IMG/VR virus record: IMGVR_UViG_3300030090_005562
Span: 62,001 to 126,000 of that record
Origin: a virus
Reading direction: 5' to 3' (one strand)
DNA: 64,000 nt
The position numbers and the translations under genes were made by a program. Positions 36,791-43,473 of the stretch are shown here, in pieces (position 1 is the first letter of the stretch; every line of letters starts with the position of its first letter). Under the pieces are notes generated by a model that did no database searches, was not told the DNA's origin, and worked only from the letters and a program-made list of their open reading frames with translations.

Positions 36791-37419
36791 TTATAGCGAG
36801 ATACAATGAAGATGTACATTGGGCAAAGTATATTAATTTTGCTGATGTAATTATATACAATAAGGGAGAAGACGATATTCCTGGTGCAATAAGACTCCCT
36901 AATGTTGGGCGCGAGTCTGGCACATATCTTAGGTTTATCATAGATAACTATGACAATATAAGTTCTTCAACGCTTTATTTTTTCCTTCAAGCAAACCCTT
37001 TTGAACATGGACTTGATTTGGAAAAAATTGAGAACACATACACGCCATGTGAGTTGGGTAAAGTGAAGTGGTTGGAGTCTACAAGCGGAGTATCTAACAA
37101 ATATTTCCCGGCAGGATTGCCTGTAAAAGAATTTTGTGAAATGATTTTTGTTGAAAGCCCTTTTGAATCAGACACGCATAATATATGTGGTGGGGCTTTG
37201 TTTTGTTGTTATGGATTAAATATAAAAAAGAGATGCAAGCAGTTCTATGAATTCCTTAGCATTTATGCTCAAAGCCTAAATCCGTTAGAAGGGCATATAA
37301 TGGAAAGAATATGGAAATATATAATGTTTACTGATGTAAAAGACAAAATAACTGAATACTCAAAAAAAAGAAAAGTGTTTGCCAGAAATGCAAGCTGGAA
37401 TGGAATGAAAATTGATTGA
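36775..37419 (+). CDS. DUF3431-like glycan-associated protein (214 aa)
   Basis: The N-terminus IIIARYNEDVHWAKYINF, then IYNKG, LPNVGRESGTYLRFII and NPFEHG match the DUF3431 pattern, a family related to glycosyltransferases. It overlaps the UDP-galactopyranose mutase gene by 8 bp and forms a three-gene glycan cassette with the next two genes. Substrate unknown. Confidence 0.75.
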   Translation: MDKKIIIARYNEDVHWAKYINFADVIIYNKGEDDIPGAIRLPNVGRESGTYLRFIIDNYDNISSSTLYFFLQANPFEHGLDLEKIENTYTPCELGKVKWLESTSGVSNKYFPAGLPVKEFCEMIFVESPFESDTHNICGGALFCCYGLNIKKRCKQFYEFLSIYAQSLNPLEGHIMERIWKYIMFTDVKDKITEYSKKRKVFARNASWNGMKID

Positions 37420-38488
37420 CTATTTAATAGTCGGGGCAGGAATGTTTGGCTCTGTCTTCGCTAGACAAATGACTGACGCTGGATATAAATGCAAGGTCAT
37501 AGATAAAAGAAGCCATATTGGTGGAAATTGTTACACTGAAAATATAAGCGGAATAAATGTACATAAGTATGGGGCTCATATATTCCACACAAATAATAAG
37601 AAGGTGTGGGATTATGCGAATAAATACGCTGAGTTCAATGGATACCGCCATCATCTAAAAACAACGGCCGCAGGTCGTGTATATTCTTTTCCAATAAACA
37701 TGATGACGCTTTCTCAAATGTGGGGCGTTTGCACCCCTGAACAAGCTGAGCATGAGTTGAGGGACAGGAAAATAAAAATAGAGAATCCGGATAATCTTGA
37801 AGAGTGGATTCTGTCTCAGGTTGGAGAAGAAATATACAAGAAGTTTATAAAAGGATATACAACTAAACAGTGGGGAAAGGCTCCAGCAGAACTACCGGCG
37901 TCAATAATACAAAGACTGCCGATAAGGTTGACTTACAACGATGGTTACTTTAGCGACAAGTACCAGGGAATACCCATAGGGGGCTACACGGCGATGTTTA
38001 AGAGGCTTTTAAAGAAAATACCCGTACAGTTAGGCGTCGATTATTTAAAAGACAAAGACGCTCTGGATAAGAAGGCAAAGAAGGTAGTTTACACTGGTGC
38101 GCTGGATGAATTTTTTGATTATGAGTATGGAGAACTTGAATGGAGAAGTCTTAGGTTCTCTGAAGAGGTGCACACAGGAGATTATCAGGGCGTCTCTGTG
38201 ATGAACTATGCAGACGAGAATATTCCGTATACCAGAATAATAGAGCACAAGCATTTTGAGCAGAAAGTGTGTGACAATACTGTGATAACTATGGAGTACC
38301 CACAGGAATGGTCTAGGGGATTGCCTAAGATATATCCGGTTAATGATGATAAGAATACTTCTCTATATAACAAATATAAAAAGGCTGTGGATAAGGATAA
38401 ATATATTCTGGGGGGTAGATTGGCTACCTACAGGTATTATGACATGCATCAAGTAATGGGCTCAGCTCTTAAATGGACATCACAGTAG
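37412..38488 (+). CDS. glf: UDP-galactopyranose mutase (358 aa)
   Basis: FAD enzyme that interconverts UDP-galactopyranose and UDP-galactofuranose. Visible: dinucleotide-binding IVGAGMFGSVFARQ, DKRSHIGGNCY, the YGAHIFHTNNKKVW motif, KGYTTKQWGKAP and C-terminal GGRLATYRYYDMHQV. Full length. It begins with TTG (IDYLIVGAG follows) in an overlap with the DUF3431-like gene. It probably supplies galactofuranose for modifying virion or host glycans. Confidence 0.95.
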   Translation: MIDYLIVGAGMFGSVFARQMTDAGYKCKVIDKRSHIGGNCYTENISGINVHKYGAHIFHTNNKKVWDYANKYAEFNGYRHHLKTTAAGRVYSFPINMMTLSQMWGVCTPEQAEHELRDRKIKIENPDNLEEWILSQVGEEIYKKFIKGYTTKQWGKAPAELPASIIQRLPIRLTYNDGYFSDKYQGIPIGGYTAMFKRLLKKIPVQLGVDYLKDKDALDKKAKKVVYTGALDEFFDYEYGELEWRSLRFSEEVHTGDYQGVSVMNYADENIPYTRIIEHKHFEQKVCDNTVITMEYPQEWSRGLPKIYPVNDDKNTSLYNKYKKAVDKDKYILGGRLATYRYYDMHQVMGSALKWTSQ

Positions 38489-39321
38489 TAATAACCGCAT
38501 TAGACGAACCGTATGTAAATAAAACTATTGAAGGAATAATAGAAAGCGACAACGGGAGTCTAAAAGAGATAATCGTAATAGACGATGTAAGCAAAGAGCC
38601 CATCTCTCATCCAGAGGCTAGGGTTATTCGCAATGAAGGGCAGAAAGGTTTAGTGTGGGGAAGGAATCATGGCGCTAAACTGGCTGATTCTGAAATAATA
38701 ATATCTATAGACCCGCATTGTAAGATTACCAGTAAGAAGAGATGGCTATCTACTATATCTAAAAGGCTGTCTGAGGATTACAACTGTGTGGCGATTCCTA
38801 GAACTTATTGTCTGGACCCGATTGCGTGGCAGGAGATAAAAATAACCCCTGGTTCTAAAACTAAGTGGGATTGGAAATTGGATTTTAACTGGGCTAATAC
38901 TCCAGGCCCGTACATGCCAGCTTTTGCCGGTCATTGTTTTGCTTTTACCAAGTCTTGGTGGGAGGAGTGTGGTGGATTTGATACGGGCATGAAGATATGG
39001 GGAGGAGAGAATATAGAGTTTTCTTTAAGGACATGGTTGTTTGGAGGAACAGTTGAGCTGGTTGATTGTTTTGTAGCTCACTGGTTTAAGGACAGATTTC
39101 AGTATCACATGCCTAACAACATTCTTCTGGAGAATAAATCAAGGATAGCAGAGAGTTGGTTTGATGAGTATACTCAAAAATTTTATGGCGCTGTTAGTAT
39201 GCCCAGAGGCTCTATAAACTTTGGCGACATAAGGGATGTACTAAGGATAAAGTCGAGAAAACAAAAAAAATCTTTTAAATGGTTTCTCGAGAAGTTTAAG
39301 CCGGAGCTACAGCTCTACTGA
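38473..39321 (+). CDS. GT-A glycosyltransferase, polypeptide GalNAc-transferase-like (282 aa)
   Basis: The N-terminal half has VVITALDEP, VIDDVSKEP and GLVWGRNHGAKLADSE, ending in the metal-binding ISIDPHCKI (DxH). The C-terminal half has PAFAGHCFAFTKSWWEE and IWGGENIEFSLRTWLFGG, the hallmark of the GalNAc-transferase (GT27) branch. It lacks the lectin domain and signal anchor of animal enzymes. It overlaps glf by 16 bp. Donor and acceptor are unknown. A virion protein is a plausible acceptor. Confidence 0.88.
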   Translation: MDITVVITALDEPYVNKTIEGIIESDNGSLKEIIVIDDVSKEPISHPEARVIRNEGQKGLVWGRNHGAKLADSEIIISIDPHCKITSKKRWLSTISKRLSEDYNCVAIPRTYCLDPIAWQEIKITPGSKTKWDWKLDFNWANTPGPYMPAFAGHCFAFTKSWWEECGGFDTGMKIWGGENIEFSLRTWLFGGTVELVDCFVAHWFKDRFQYHMPNNILLENKSRIAESWFDEYTQKFYGAVSMPRGSINFGDIRDVLRIKSRKQKKSFKWFLEKFKPELQLY

Positions 39322-39510
39322 TAAAAGTTGTCCTTTCGTTTTTTAGGGACGCTTGCTTTTTTTGTACCACCCGGCGTTTTACAACAATAACAATACATAC
39401 GTTAATTTTTATAAAAACCCCCCTTTGTAATCACAAGCAACTAAAAGCAGCATTGTGATAATACAGTCCCGTTTTACTCTCCGCCAGTTAAGCCCTAGAC
39501 CGCAAATTCT

Positions 39511-39592
39511 CGTATCTCTTGTGACCACAACGACTTAGCACTCTGCGGCGTGCCCGCTTCGACGTAACTCTTTACGCAATAAGCACTTACAA
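39511..39592 (+). repeat. bipartite intergenic element, copy 1
   Basis: Two repeats, each ending AACGACTTA or TAAGCACTTAC, flank a GC-rich core (GCGGCGTGCCCGC). The second repeat starts ACGTAACTCTTTACG. A T tract and a promoter follow. This copy is more diverged than the others. Confidence 0.7.
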
Positions 39593-39630
39593 CTATTCTG
39601 CTTTTTTTTCTTTTTTTCTCAAGAATGCTC

Positions 39631-39658
39631 TTGACTTTTGCCGATAATATATTATAAT
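39631..39658 (+). promoter_or_regulatory. sigma70-like promoter
   Basis: TTGACT, 16-bp spacer containing GCCGATAAT, then TATAAT. The expected start lies at the ATG at 39665. The ~60 bp around it are nearly repeated at 39957-40018. Confidence 0.78.
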
Positions 39659-39703
39659 GGGGGCATGACAAACAACAATAATACTACTAAGGAAAACAAT
39701 AAC

Positions 39704-39937
39704 ATGTTTCAAGTAATTCAAACCATCGCTCGCTTTGGCCGTTTCAATCAAGAAGTTATCGGTAGCTTCGATACAATGAAAGAGGCGGCGGACTTCGCCA
39801 AGCGTTGCCACAATGGTAATCCTACTACGTGCATCAAGGATACTGAAAGCAATAAGGTATTCACCGCCCATAGGGATACCAATGGCACTTCGTTGGTATG
39901 GCAAACCGGTCCGATTTTCGCTGACCAAATACTTTAA
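39704..39937 (+). CDS. small hypothetical protein, HNGNPTT family (77 aa)
   Basis: Contains AADFAKRCHNGNPTTCI, shared with the 73-residue protein at 40946-41167, so the two are paralogues. The start at 39704 has AAGGA 10 nt upstream and aligns with the paralogue. An in-frame ATG at 39665 coincides with the predicted transcript start and would add MTNNNNTTKENNN, a possible leaderless start. Function unknown. Confidence 0.6.
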   Translation: MFQVIQTIARFGRFNQEVIGSFDTMKEAADFAKRCHNGNPTTCIKDTESNKVFTAHRDTNGTSLVWQTGPIFADQIL

Positions 39938-39966
39938 AAAATTATCAGAATTATTCAAGAATGCCC

Positions 39967-39995
39967 TTGACAAATGACGATAATTATATTATAAT
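39967..39995 (+). promoter_or_regulatory. sigma70-like promoter
   Basis: TTGACA, 17-bp spacer with GACGATAAT, TATAAT. The ATG at 40003 lies 8 nt after the -10. The block is a near copy of the promoter at 39631-39658. Confidence 0.8.
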
Positions 39996-40044
39996 GGCAA
40001 ACATGACAAACAACAATCAACAACGTTTTGAGAGGTTTAATACT

Positions 40045-40131
40045 ATGAAAGAAATTATCTGCCAAATTTTGATGCCGCTGTGGGCGGTAGCCGTTGCACT
40101 CATTCCGATGGTTGCAATGTTCATCCTCTAG
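40045..40131 (+). CDS. mini membrane protein (28 aa)
   Basis: MKEIICQILMPLWAVAVALI then PMVAMFIL: one membrane-spanning segment. AGAGG lies 9 nt upstream. An in-frame ATG at 40003, at the expected transcript start, would add 14 residues (MTNNNQQRFERFNT). The only gene between two promoters. Too short for family assignment. Confidence 0.5.
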   Translation: MKEIICQILMPLWAVAVALIPMVAMFIL

Positions 40132-40218
40132 GGGATAGCATTAGGGCATCGACCCGCAAGCCTAGCCCAAGATGCTAGCATAGGTTGCCCCGCCTATTCA
40201 AGAAGGGGGCTTGATACA

Positions 40219-40295
40219 AAACCTTATGCTGTAAGCACTTAGGGTGGCTCGGCCTGCCCGCCGTGACGTAACTCTATACTACATAACGGCTTACA
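40219..40295 (+). repeat. bipartite intergenic element, copy 2
   Basis: Repeat 1 (AACCTTATGCTGTAAGCACTT), GC core CTCGGCCTGCCCGCC, repeat 2 (ACGTAACTCTATACTACATA then ACGGCTTAC). A T-rich tract follows at 40310-40322. Confidence 0.8.
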
Positions 40296-40335
40296 ACTAT
40301 TATGACTTTTTTTTTCTTTTTTGGTGAAATAGGGC

Positions 40336-40364
40336 TTGTATTTCCCAAACCATTCGATTAAAAT
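40336..40364 (+). promoter_or_regulatory. promoter TTGTAT-17-TAAAAT
   Basis: Within a 34-bp block (GGGCTTGTATTTCCCAAACC, then ATTCG, one variable base, TTAAAATATA) that recurs at 41419-41452 with only that one base different. It would drive the gene at 40549 with a ~180-nt CAA-rich leader. Confidence 0.65.
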
Positions 40365-40548
40365 ATAGTATAAGAAAAAGGGAAAAACATTAAAGAAACA
40401 AGCAACAAAATGACGATAATAATAATAGAGAAAACAAACACGTGTGCCCCGCACACCTGTAGCCTTCCGGCGAGAAGGACAGAAGCGGGTTAAAGAAGAT
40501 ATGCAAACAACAAACAACAATACTCTAACCAAGAAAGGAGAAACAATC

Positions 40549-40713
40549 ATGGATTTTGATAATGGTATTTTTCGTACCGTTCCCCATGACACCATCGACG
40601 GTGTTGTGTGGTTGGTCCGCGTGGCTGATGGTGAGAGAATCACCTTCTGCCGGACTCAAGCTGACGTAGATTCCTGCGTCGCTGAGTTGATGCGACAAAG
40701 GCTTAGCCTTTGA
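40549..40713 (+). CDS. small hypothetical protein, DNGIF family copy 1 (54 aa)
   Basis: MDFDNGIFRTVP, then VVWLVRVADGERITFCRT, then a C-terminal helix ELMRQRLSL. A paralogue with the same pattern is at 42572-42739. AAAGGAG lies 9 nt before the ATG, so the longer upstream frame is rejected. Function unknown. Confidence 0.65.
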   Translation: MDFDNGIFRTVPHDTIDGVVWLVRVADGERITFCRTQADVDSCVAELMRQRLSL

Positions 40714-40733
40714 GCATCGGCGGGAAACGGGGC

Positions 40734-40762
40734 TTGACACATTGATTTTTGTTTGGTAGAAT
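40734..40762 (+). promoter_or_regulatory. promoter TTGACA-17-TAGAAT
   Basis: Consensus -35 and near-consensus -10. The ATG at 40772 is 10 nt after the -10, so the transcript would have almost no leader. Confidence 0.72.
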
Positions 40763-40771
40763 GAGAGAGTT

Positions 40772-40942
40772 ATGATTGACATTGATAAAGCGATTACAGA
40801 ACACACCGAAAAATTCGACGCGATGATGGAAAAGCATCGTGCATTAATGGCGAAGCAAGATAGAGAAATTGCTGAGTTGCGGAATCAGCTTAATGGGTTG
40901 ATTGGCGTATTGGCTGATTGTAAATTAGAAATGAGGGATTGA
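40772..40942 (+). CDS. small coiled-coil protein (56 aa)
   Basis: MIDIDKAITEHTEKFDAMME, then KQDREIAELRNQLNGLIG: a charged heptad-like helix over the whole length. The start lies ~3 nt after the predicted transcript start. It is 3 bp before the next gene. Function unknown. Confidence 0.55.
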   Translation: MIDIDKAITEHTEKFDAMMEKHRALMAKQDREIAELRNQLNGLIGVLADCKLEMRD

Positions 40943-40945
40943 GTT

Positions 40946-41167
40946 ATGAGTGAATTTTTACCCTACGAAGTTCGGCAGACGGTTGTAAGAGACGGGCAAT
41001 TTTGCACCGCCGTGATTGATGAGGCTTCGACTCTGAACGCCGCAAAGCTAATTGCGTATCGTTCACACAATGGGAATCCTACAACGCATATTCATTGTGC
41101 GTTATCTGGGGATACTTGGGGATATAAGAATAAAGATTGGAGATGGATAAGTGGAAAAAAAAGATAA
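40946..41167 (+). CDS. small hypothetical protein, HNGNPTT family (73 aa)
   Basis: Contains AAKLIAYRSHNGNPTTHI, shared with the protein at 39704-39937, and an aromatic C-terminus (WGYKNKDWRWISG). Probably alpha/beta. It overlaps the next GTG-start gene by 17 bp. Function unknown. Confidence 0.65.
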   Translation: MSEFLPYEVRQTVVRDGQFCTAVIDEASTLNAAKLIAYRSHNGNPTTHIHCALSGDTWGYKNKDWRWISGKKR

Positions 41168-41306
41168 ATCACACGTATTGGTGAAGAAGGATTGCGGTTG
41201 GCACTTTGGGAAAACTGGAGGGCCTTGCGAGAAGTGTAAAGATAAAGCGACTTCAATGGCTGCACAGCGTAGGCTGAAATGGCTCAAGCGGGACTTCAAC
41301 CCGTAA
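41151..41306 (+). CDS. small zinc-binding-like protein, GTG start (51 aa)
   Basis: Begins GTG with GGAG 8 nt upstream. The pattern DCGWHFGKTGGPCEKCKDK gives one Cys, one His and a CxxC pair, suggesting a small zinc knuckle. The C-terminus is basic (AAQRRLKWLKRDFNP). It ends at the first base of bipartite element 3. No family recognised. Confidence 0.5.
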   Translation: MEKKDKSHVLVKKDCGWHFGKTGGPCEKCKDKATSMAAQRRLKWLKRDFNP

Positions 41307-41386
41307 CCCCTTGCGGCATAAGCACTTACGGGGCGGCGGGCGGCCCGCCTAGCTCTAACTCTATATGCAGTAACGACTTATGCTAT
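41300..41386 (+). repeat. bipartite intergenic element, copy 3
   Basis: CCGTAACCCCTTGCGGC then TAAGCACTTACGG forms repeat 1, whose ends CCGTAA and TTACGG are exact complements. The GC core is GGCGGGCGGCCCGCC. Repeat 2 is CTAACTCTATATGCAGTAAC then GACTTA. A T tract and promoter follow. Confidence 0.85.
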
Positions 41387-41421
41387 TTTGTCTTTTTTTT
41401 TGTTTTTTTGCTCAACTGGGC

Positions 41422-41450
41422 TTGTATTTCCCAAACCATTCGCTTAAAAT
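41422..41450 (+). promoter_or_regulatory. promoter TTGTAT-17-TAAAAT, second copy
   Basis: Near-identical to the promoter at 40336-40364. The ATG at 41457 lies 7 nt after the -10, at the expected transcript start. Confidence 0.65.
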
Positions 41451-41456
41451 ATAAGT

Positions 41457-41987
41457 ATGAAAAACAGTAAAAAAGATTCAAGAGTTGCTACCCTAAATGC
41501 CGATAATAATAATATGAAAGCTTTCGTTTTTGATTTTGATGACACTCTTGCGACAACCGATTGCTTGGTTGAAGTTATCTTCAATGGTTCCGTTGTTCGT
41601 GAACTCACCCCTGCTGAATTCAATACTTTTGAACTAGCAGAAGGTGAAAGCTTTGGATTCAATCAATTCAAGGATATTATCAATCCGGTAGCTTTACCCT
41701 TGACGCAATTGGCTCTTGATGTACAATCTGAGAATCACAACGTTTTCATTCTGTCCGCTCGTCCGGTAGAAGCAACCGAAGCAATCAACGGTTTTCTAAA
41801 ATCAATCGGTATTCAAGCCAAGCGTATCATTTGCGTAGGTGGAAAGCCGGTTGACATTGCAAAAGCAAAGCGAACCGTTTTAATGTCCATCATTGAGAAT
41901 CACGAAGTGGTTTGGTTTTTTGATGATGATGATAAAAATATTCAACAGGCTAATAGTATTTCTGATTTAAATGTGAGGAAAGTGTAA
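41457..41987 (+). CDS. HAD-superfamily phosphatase (176 aa)
   Basis: Haloacid-dehalogenase fold: motif I FDFDDTLA (nucleophile Asp and acid Asp), motif II VFILSARP, and motif III WFFDDDDKN. A conserved Lys may lie in GIQAKRI or KPVDIAKAKR. Probably hydrolyses a nucleotide or sugar phosphate or a DNA 3'-phosphate. The first ATG is at the predicted transcript start. An in-frame ATG at 41514 begins exactly at the domain (MKAFVFDFDD) but lacks a ribosome site. Confidence 0.85.
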   Translation: MKNSKKDSRVATLNADNNNMKAFVFDFDDTLATTDCLVEVIFNGSVVRELTPAEFNTFELAEGESFGFNQFKDIINPVALPLTQLALDVQSENHNVFILSARPVEATEAINGFLKSIGIQAKRIICVGGKPVDIAKAKRTVLMSIIENHEVVWFFDDDDKNIQQANSISDLNVRKV

Positions 41988-41988
41988 A

Positions 41989-42069
41989 ATGGGTTTTACT
42001 GATTTGTGTTTCGCTTGTGTTTTCGGCGTTTTGTCCGCTTGGTTGTGGGTAGCCATAGTAACGCTCTAA
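41989..42069 (+). CDS. mini membrane protein (26 aa)
   Basis: MGFTDLCFACVFGVLSAWLW then VAIVTL: a single hydrophobic segment. GAGGAAAG precedes the ATG, which follows the HAD stop codon by 1 bp. It is similar in type to the 28-residue peptide at 40045. Function unknown. Confidence 0.45.
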   Translation: MGFTDLCFACVFGVLSAWLWVAIVTL

Positions 42070-42147
42070 ACCCTTATGGGGTAACGAGTTACATCGCTGC
42101 GGCCTGCCGGGTACTTTGTAACTCCTTATGTAGTAACGACTTACGGC
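42066..42147 (+). repeat. bipartite intergenic element, copy 4
   Basis: Repeat 1 TAAACCCTTATGGGGTAACG then AGTTAC, GC core GCGGCCTGCCGGG, repeat 2 GTAACTCCTTATGTAGTAAC then GACTTAC. An isolated half repeat lies further on at 42431-42466. Confidence 0.78.
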
Positions 42148-42571
42148 GTGCCAAAAGTGAAAATTCTGTCCGAGAATCGTGCCAAAAAGGCGAAAATCAT
42201 GCCAAAAAAAATAAATGGGCAAAAACCACTGGGGCATAATGCCACGGCGGGGCACAATGCCACACCCCCCATGGGGCAAAATGCCACACTATCTGTGATT
42301 GTAAATCGTTGCGAGATATTGACTTATAATGTGGGGCAAAACGCCCCAAACGCACTGTGGCAAAACGCCACGGTTGAAAATTGCGATGGGGCAAAATGCC
42401 ACATGCCAAAAATCAGAGGAAAAGAATTGGCACGCTGTAACTTGTTTGATAGTAATGACTTAGAGAAATATGTCTTTTTTTTTATTTTATTTCCTATTTG
42501 GTACGATATATGCACTATATAGAAGTAACAAGAGAGAAAAACAACAATAACAATTTTAAGAGGTTTTTATT
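42070..42571 (+). other. non-coding region with element 4 and palindromic cluster
   Basis: About 500 bp. After element 4 come several GTGCCAAAA/ATGCCAAAA words, six 17-bp palindromes (42230-42403), an isolated half repeat (42431-42466), a T-rich tract and a CAA-rich leader before the gene at 42572. A 124-codon frame across it encodes low-complexity GHNAT/GQNAT repeats and is judged non-coding. Confidence 0.65.
42230..42403 (+). repeat. cluster of six 17-bp palindromic iteron-like repeats
   Basis: Units centred near 42238, 42256, 42280, 42340, 42364 and 42395 follow TGGGGCANAAYGCCACA. Two units carry paired changes that keep the palindrome (GGGGC/GCCCC and GTGGC/GCCAC). It could be an operator array or a replication origin with iterons. 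Flanking single half-sites (ATGCCAAAA, TTGGCAC) suggest a longer binding region. Confidence 0.75.
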
Positions 42572-42739
42572 ATGGATTATGATAATGGTATTTTTTGCAC
42601 AGTTCCCTGCGATAGAGTCGAAGGTGCTGTGTGGGTAGTCCGAAAATCGGACGGTGAAAAAATCACCTTTTGCCGTGGATATGATGACGTCATGTTCACG
42701 GTGGGTGAGCTGATGAAACAGCGGATTGCCGCCCTTTAG
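42572..42739 (+). CDS. small hypothetical protein, DNGIF family copy 2 (55 aa)
   Basis: MDYDNGIFCTVP, VWVVRKSDGEKITFCRG and ELMKQRIAAL match the protein at 40549-40713 over its whole length, so this is a duplicated gene. AGAGG lies 9-10 nt before the ATG behind a CAA-rich leader. Function unknown. Confidence 0.65.
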   Translation: MDYDNGIFCTVPCDRVEGAVWVVRKSDGEKITFCRGYDDVMFTVGELMKQRIAAL

Positions 42740-42766
42740 GGTTTAACCCGTAAGCCTACCCCTAGT

Positions 42767-42858
42767 CGGTAGCAAAGCTGGAGAGCTTTTCAAGATACTC
42801 AGAGGGACTTCCCCCCCTCTTAAAAGATTGGTGGGTGAAGCGGTTTAGCTTGCTACCG
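42767..42858 (+). ncRNA. candidate structured RNA
   Basis: A 12-bp closing stem with one bulged A (CGGTAGCAAAGCT and AGCTTGCTACCG) encloses 67 nt, with an inner AGAGGG/CCCTCT hairpin. It lies between a gene end and the promoter at 42945, with no reading frame of its own. It could be a 3'-UTR element or a small RNA. Confidence 0.4.
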
Positions 42859-42944
42859 TATAAAAGGCAAGTCAGCACGCTGCTGCTGGGCTGGAGAGGC
42901 GAAAGCCGTTGACCCTTAAATAAGCAATAAAGCAGCAAAAACAT

Positions 42945-42973
42945 TTGACAGAGTTTTGTTTGTTTGGTAAAAT
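42945..42973 (+). promoter_or_regulatory. promoter TTGACA-17-TAAAAT
   Basis: Good -35 and -10. The ATG at 42981 lies 8 nt after the -10, again a leaderless arrangement. The spacer end TTTGTTTGGTAAAATGAG resembles the one at 40734-40762. Confidence 0.75.
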
Positions 42974-42980
42974 GAGGTTT

Positions 42981-43229
42981 ATGATTATGAGTCAGCAAGA
43001 ATTCACCGATGCAGTCGCCCGCGTTCCCGCCCTTTGGGGTCGTAAAGTTGTGAGCGTTTTGGAAGTGACCGATGGTATGGCATCGGTTCGCGTGTCCGGT
43101 AATGTTCACGGCTTCTGGGTTCCTGTGGAGAAGTTGGAGCGTGTCGGTCACAAGCCTGCAAAGCCGAAACTGTATTTCGATGGTGAGTCTTGGGGTACAC
43201 AACCAGTTAAACGTTCGGAGGTATTTTAA
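42981..43229 (+). CDS. small hypothetical protein (82 aa)
   Basis: The first ATG lies at the predicted transcript start, and a second ATG two codons later gives MSQQEFTDAVARVPALWGRK. It is beta-rich with MASVRVSGNVHGFWVPVEKL and a C-terminal LYFDGESWGTQPVKRSEVF, perhaps a small SH3-like fold. Its stop codon overlaps the next ATG. Confidence 0.6.
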   Translation: MIMSQQEFTDAVARVPALWGRKVVSVLEVTDGMASVRVSGNVHGFWVPVEKLERVGHKPAKPKLYFDGESWGTQPVKRSEVF

Positions 43230-43357
43230 TGAGTTTCCCCGGTTTACAAGCAGAGGCAAATGGATTGGTTTGGTCTGATGAACTTGACCGCTGGGTACAT
43301 CCTGACGAATTTACTAATGAGAGTCTTGAAGAATTGGAGAACTTGCAAAATGGTTAA
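43229..43357 (+). CDS. small acidic protein (42 aa)
   Basis: MSFPGLQAEANGLVWSDELD, then an acidic helix (ESLEELENLQNG). GGAGG lies 7 nt before the ATG, which overlaps the previous stop codon. It overlaps the next gene by 8 bp. Function unknown. Confidence 0.55.
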   Translation: MSFPGLQAEANGLVWSDELDRWVHPDEFTNESLEELENLQNG

Positions 43358-43472
43358 GACTATTGCAAAATGTTTGCTGTCGTTGTTTGGTTGGTGTGTT
43401 GTGATTATTGCGGCTTGGGGCGGTGGTACGTTGTTCGCCGCTTGGATGTTAAATTTTGGGAGGCCTCTCTAG
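43350..43472 (+). CDS. mini membrane protein (40 aa)
   Basis: MVKTIAKCLLSLFGWCVVII then AAWGGGTLFAAWMLNFG: one long or two short membrane segments. GGAG lies 11 nt upstream. Translation is probably coupled to the neighbours. Confidence 0.55.
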   Translation: MVKTIAKCLLSLFGWCVVIIAAWGGGTLFAAWMLNFGRPL

Positions 43473-43473
43473 T

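Larger units (their letters stand above)
39322..39703 (+). other. non-coding region between glycan cassette and small-gene region
   Basis: About 380 bp with no supported gene. It holds a weak terminator-like stem after the glycosyltransferase gene (GTCC/GGGAC near 39332-39353 then T-rich), bipartite element 1 (39511-39592), a T-rich tract and a promoter (39631-39658). Base composition and gene style change here, marking the border between late-type and small-gene regions. Confidence 0.6.
40132..40548 (+). other. non-coding stretch with hairpin, element 2 and promoter
   Basis: About 415 bp. A hairpin with TAGCAT/ATGCTA and GGGC/GCCC stems (40136-40175), bipartite element 2 (40219-40295), a T tract (40310-40322), a promoter (40336-40364) and a CAA-rich leader before the next gene. 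No supported reading frame. Confidence 0.6.

Noticed and set aside
42230-42403. CRISPR array
   Set aside because: Units are palindromic, only 17 bp, unevenly spaced and without uniform spacers; no cas genes seen.
42148-42522. 124-codon rightward frame over the palindrome cluster
   Set aside because: Its product is repeats of GHNAT and GQNAT that simply translate the palindromic units; no ribosome site; poly-Phe end translates a T tract.
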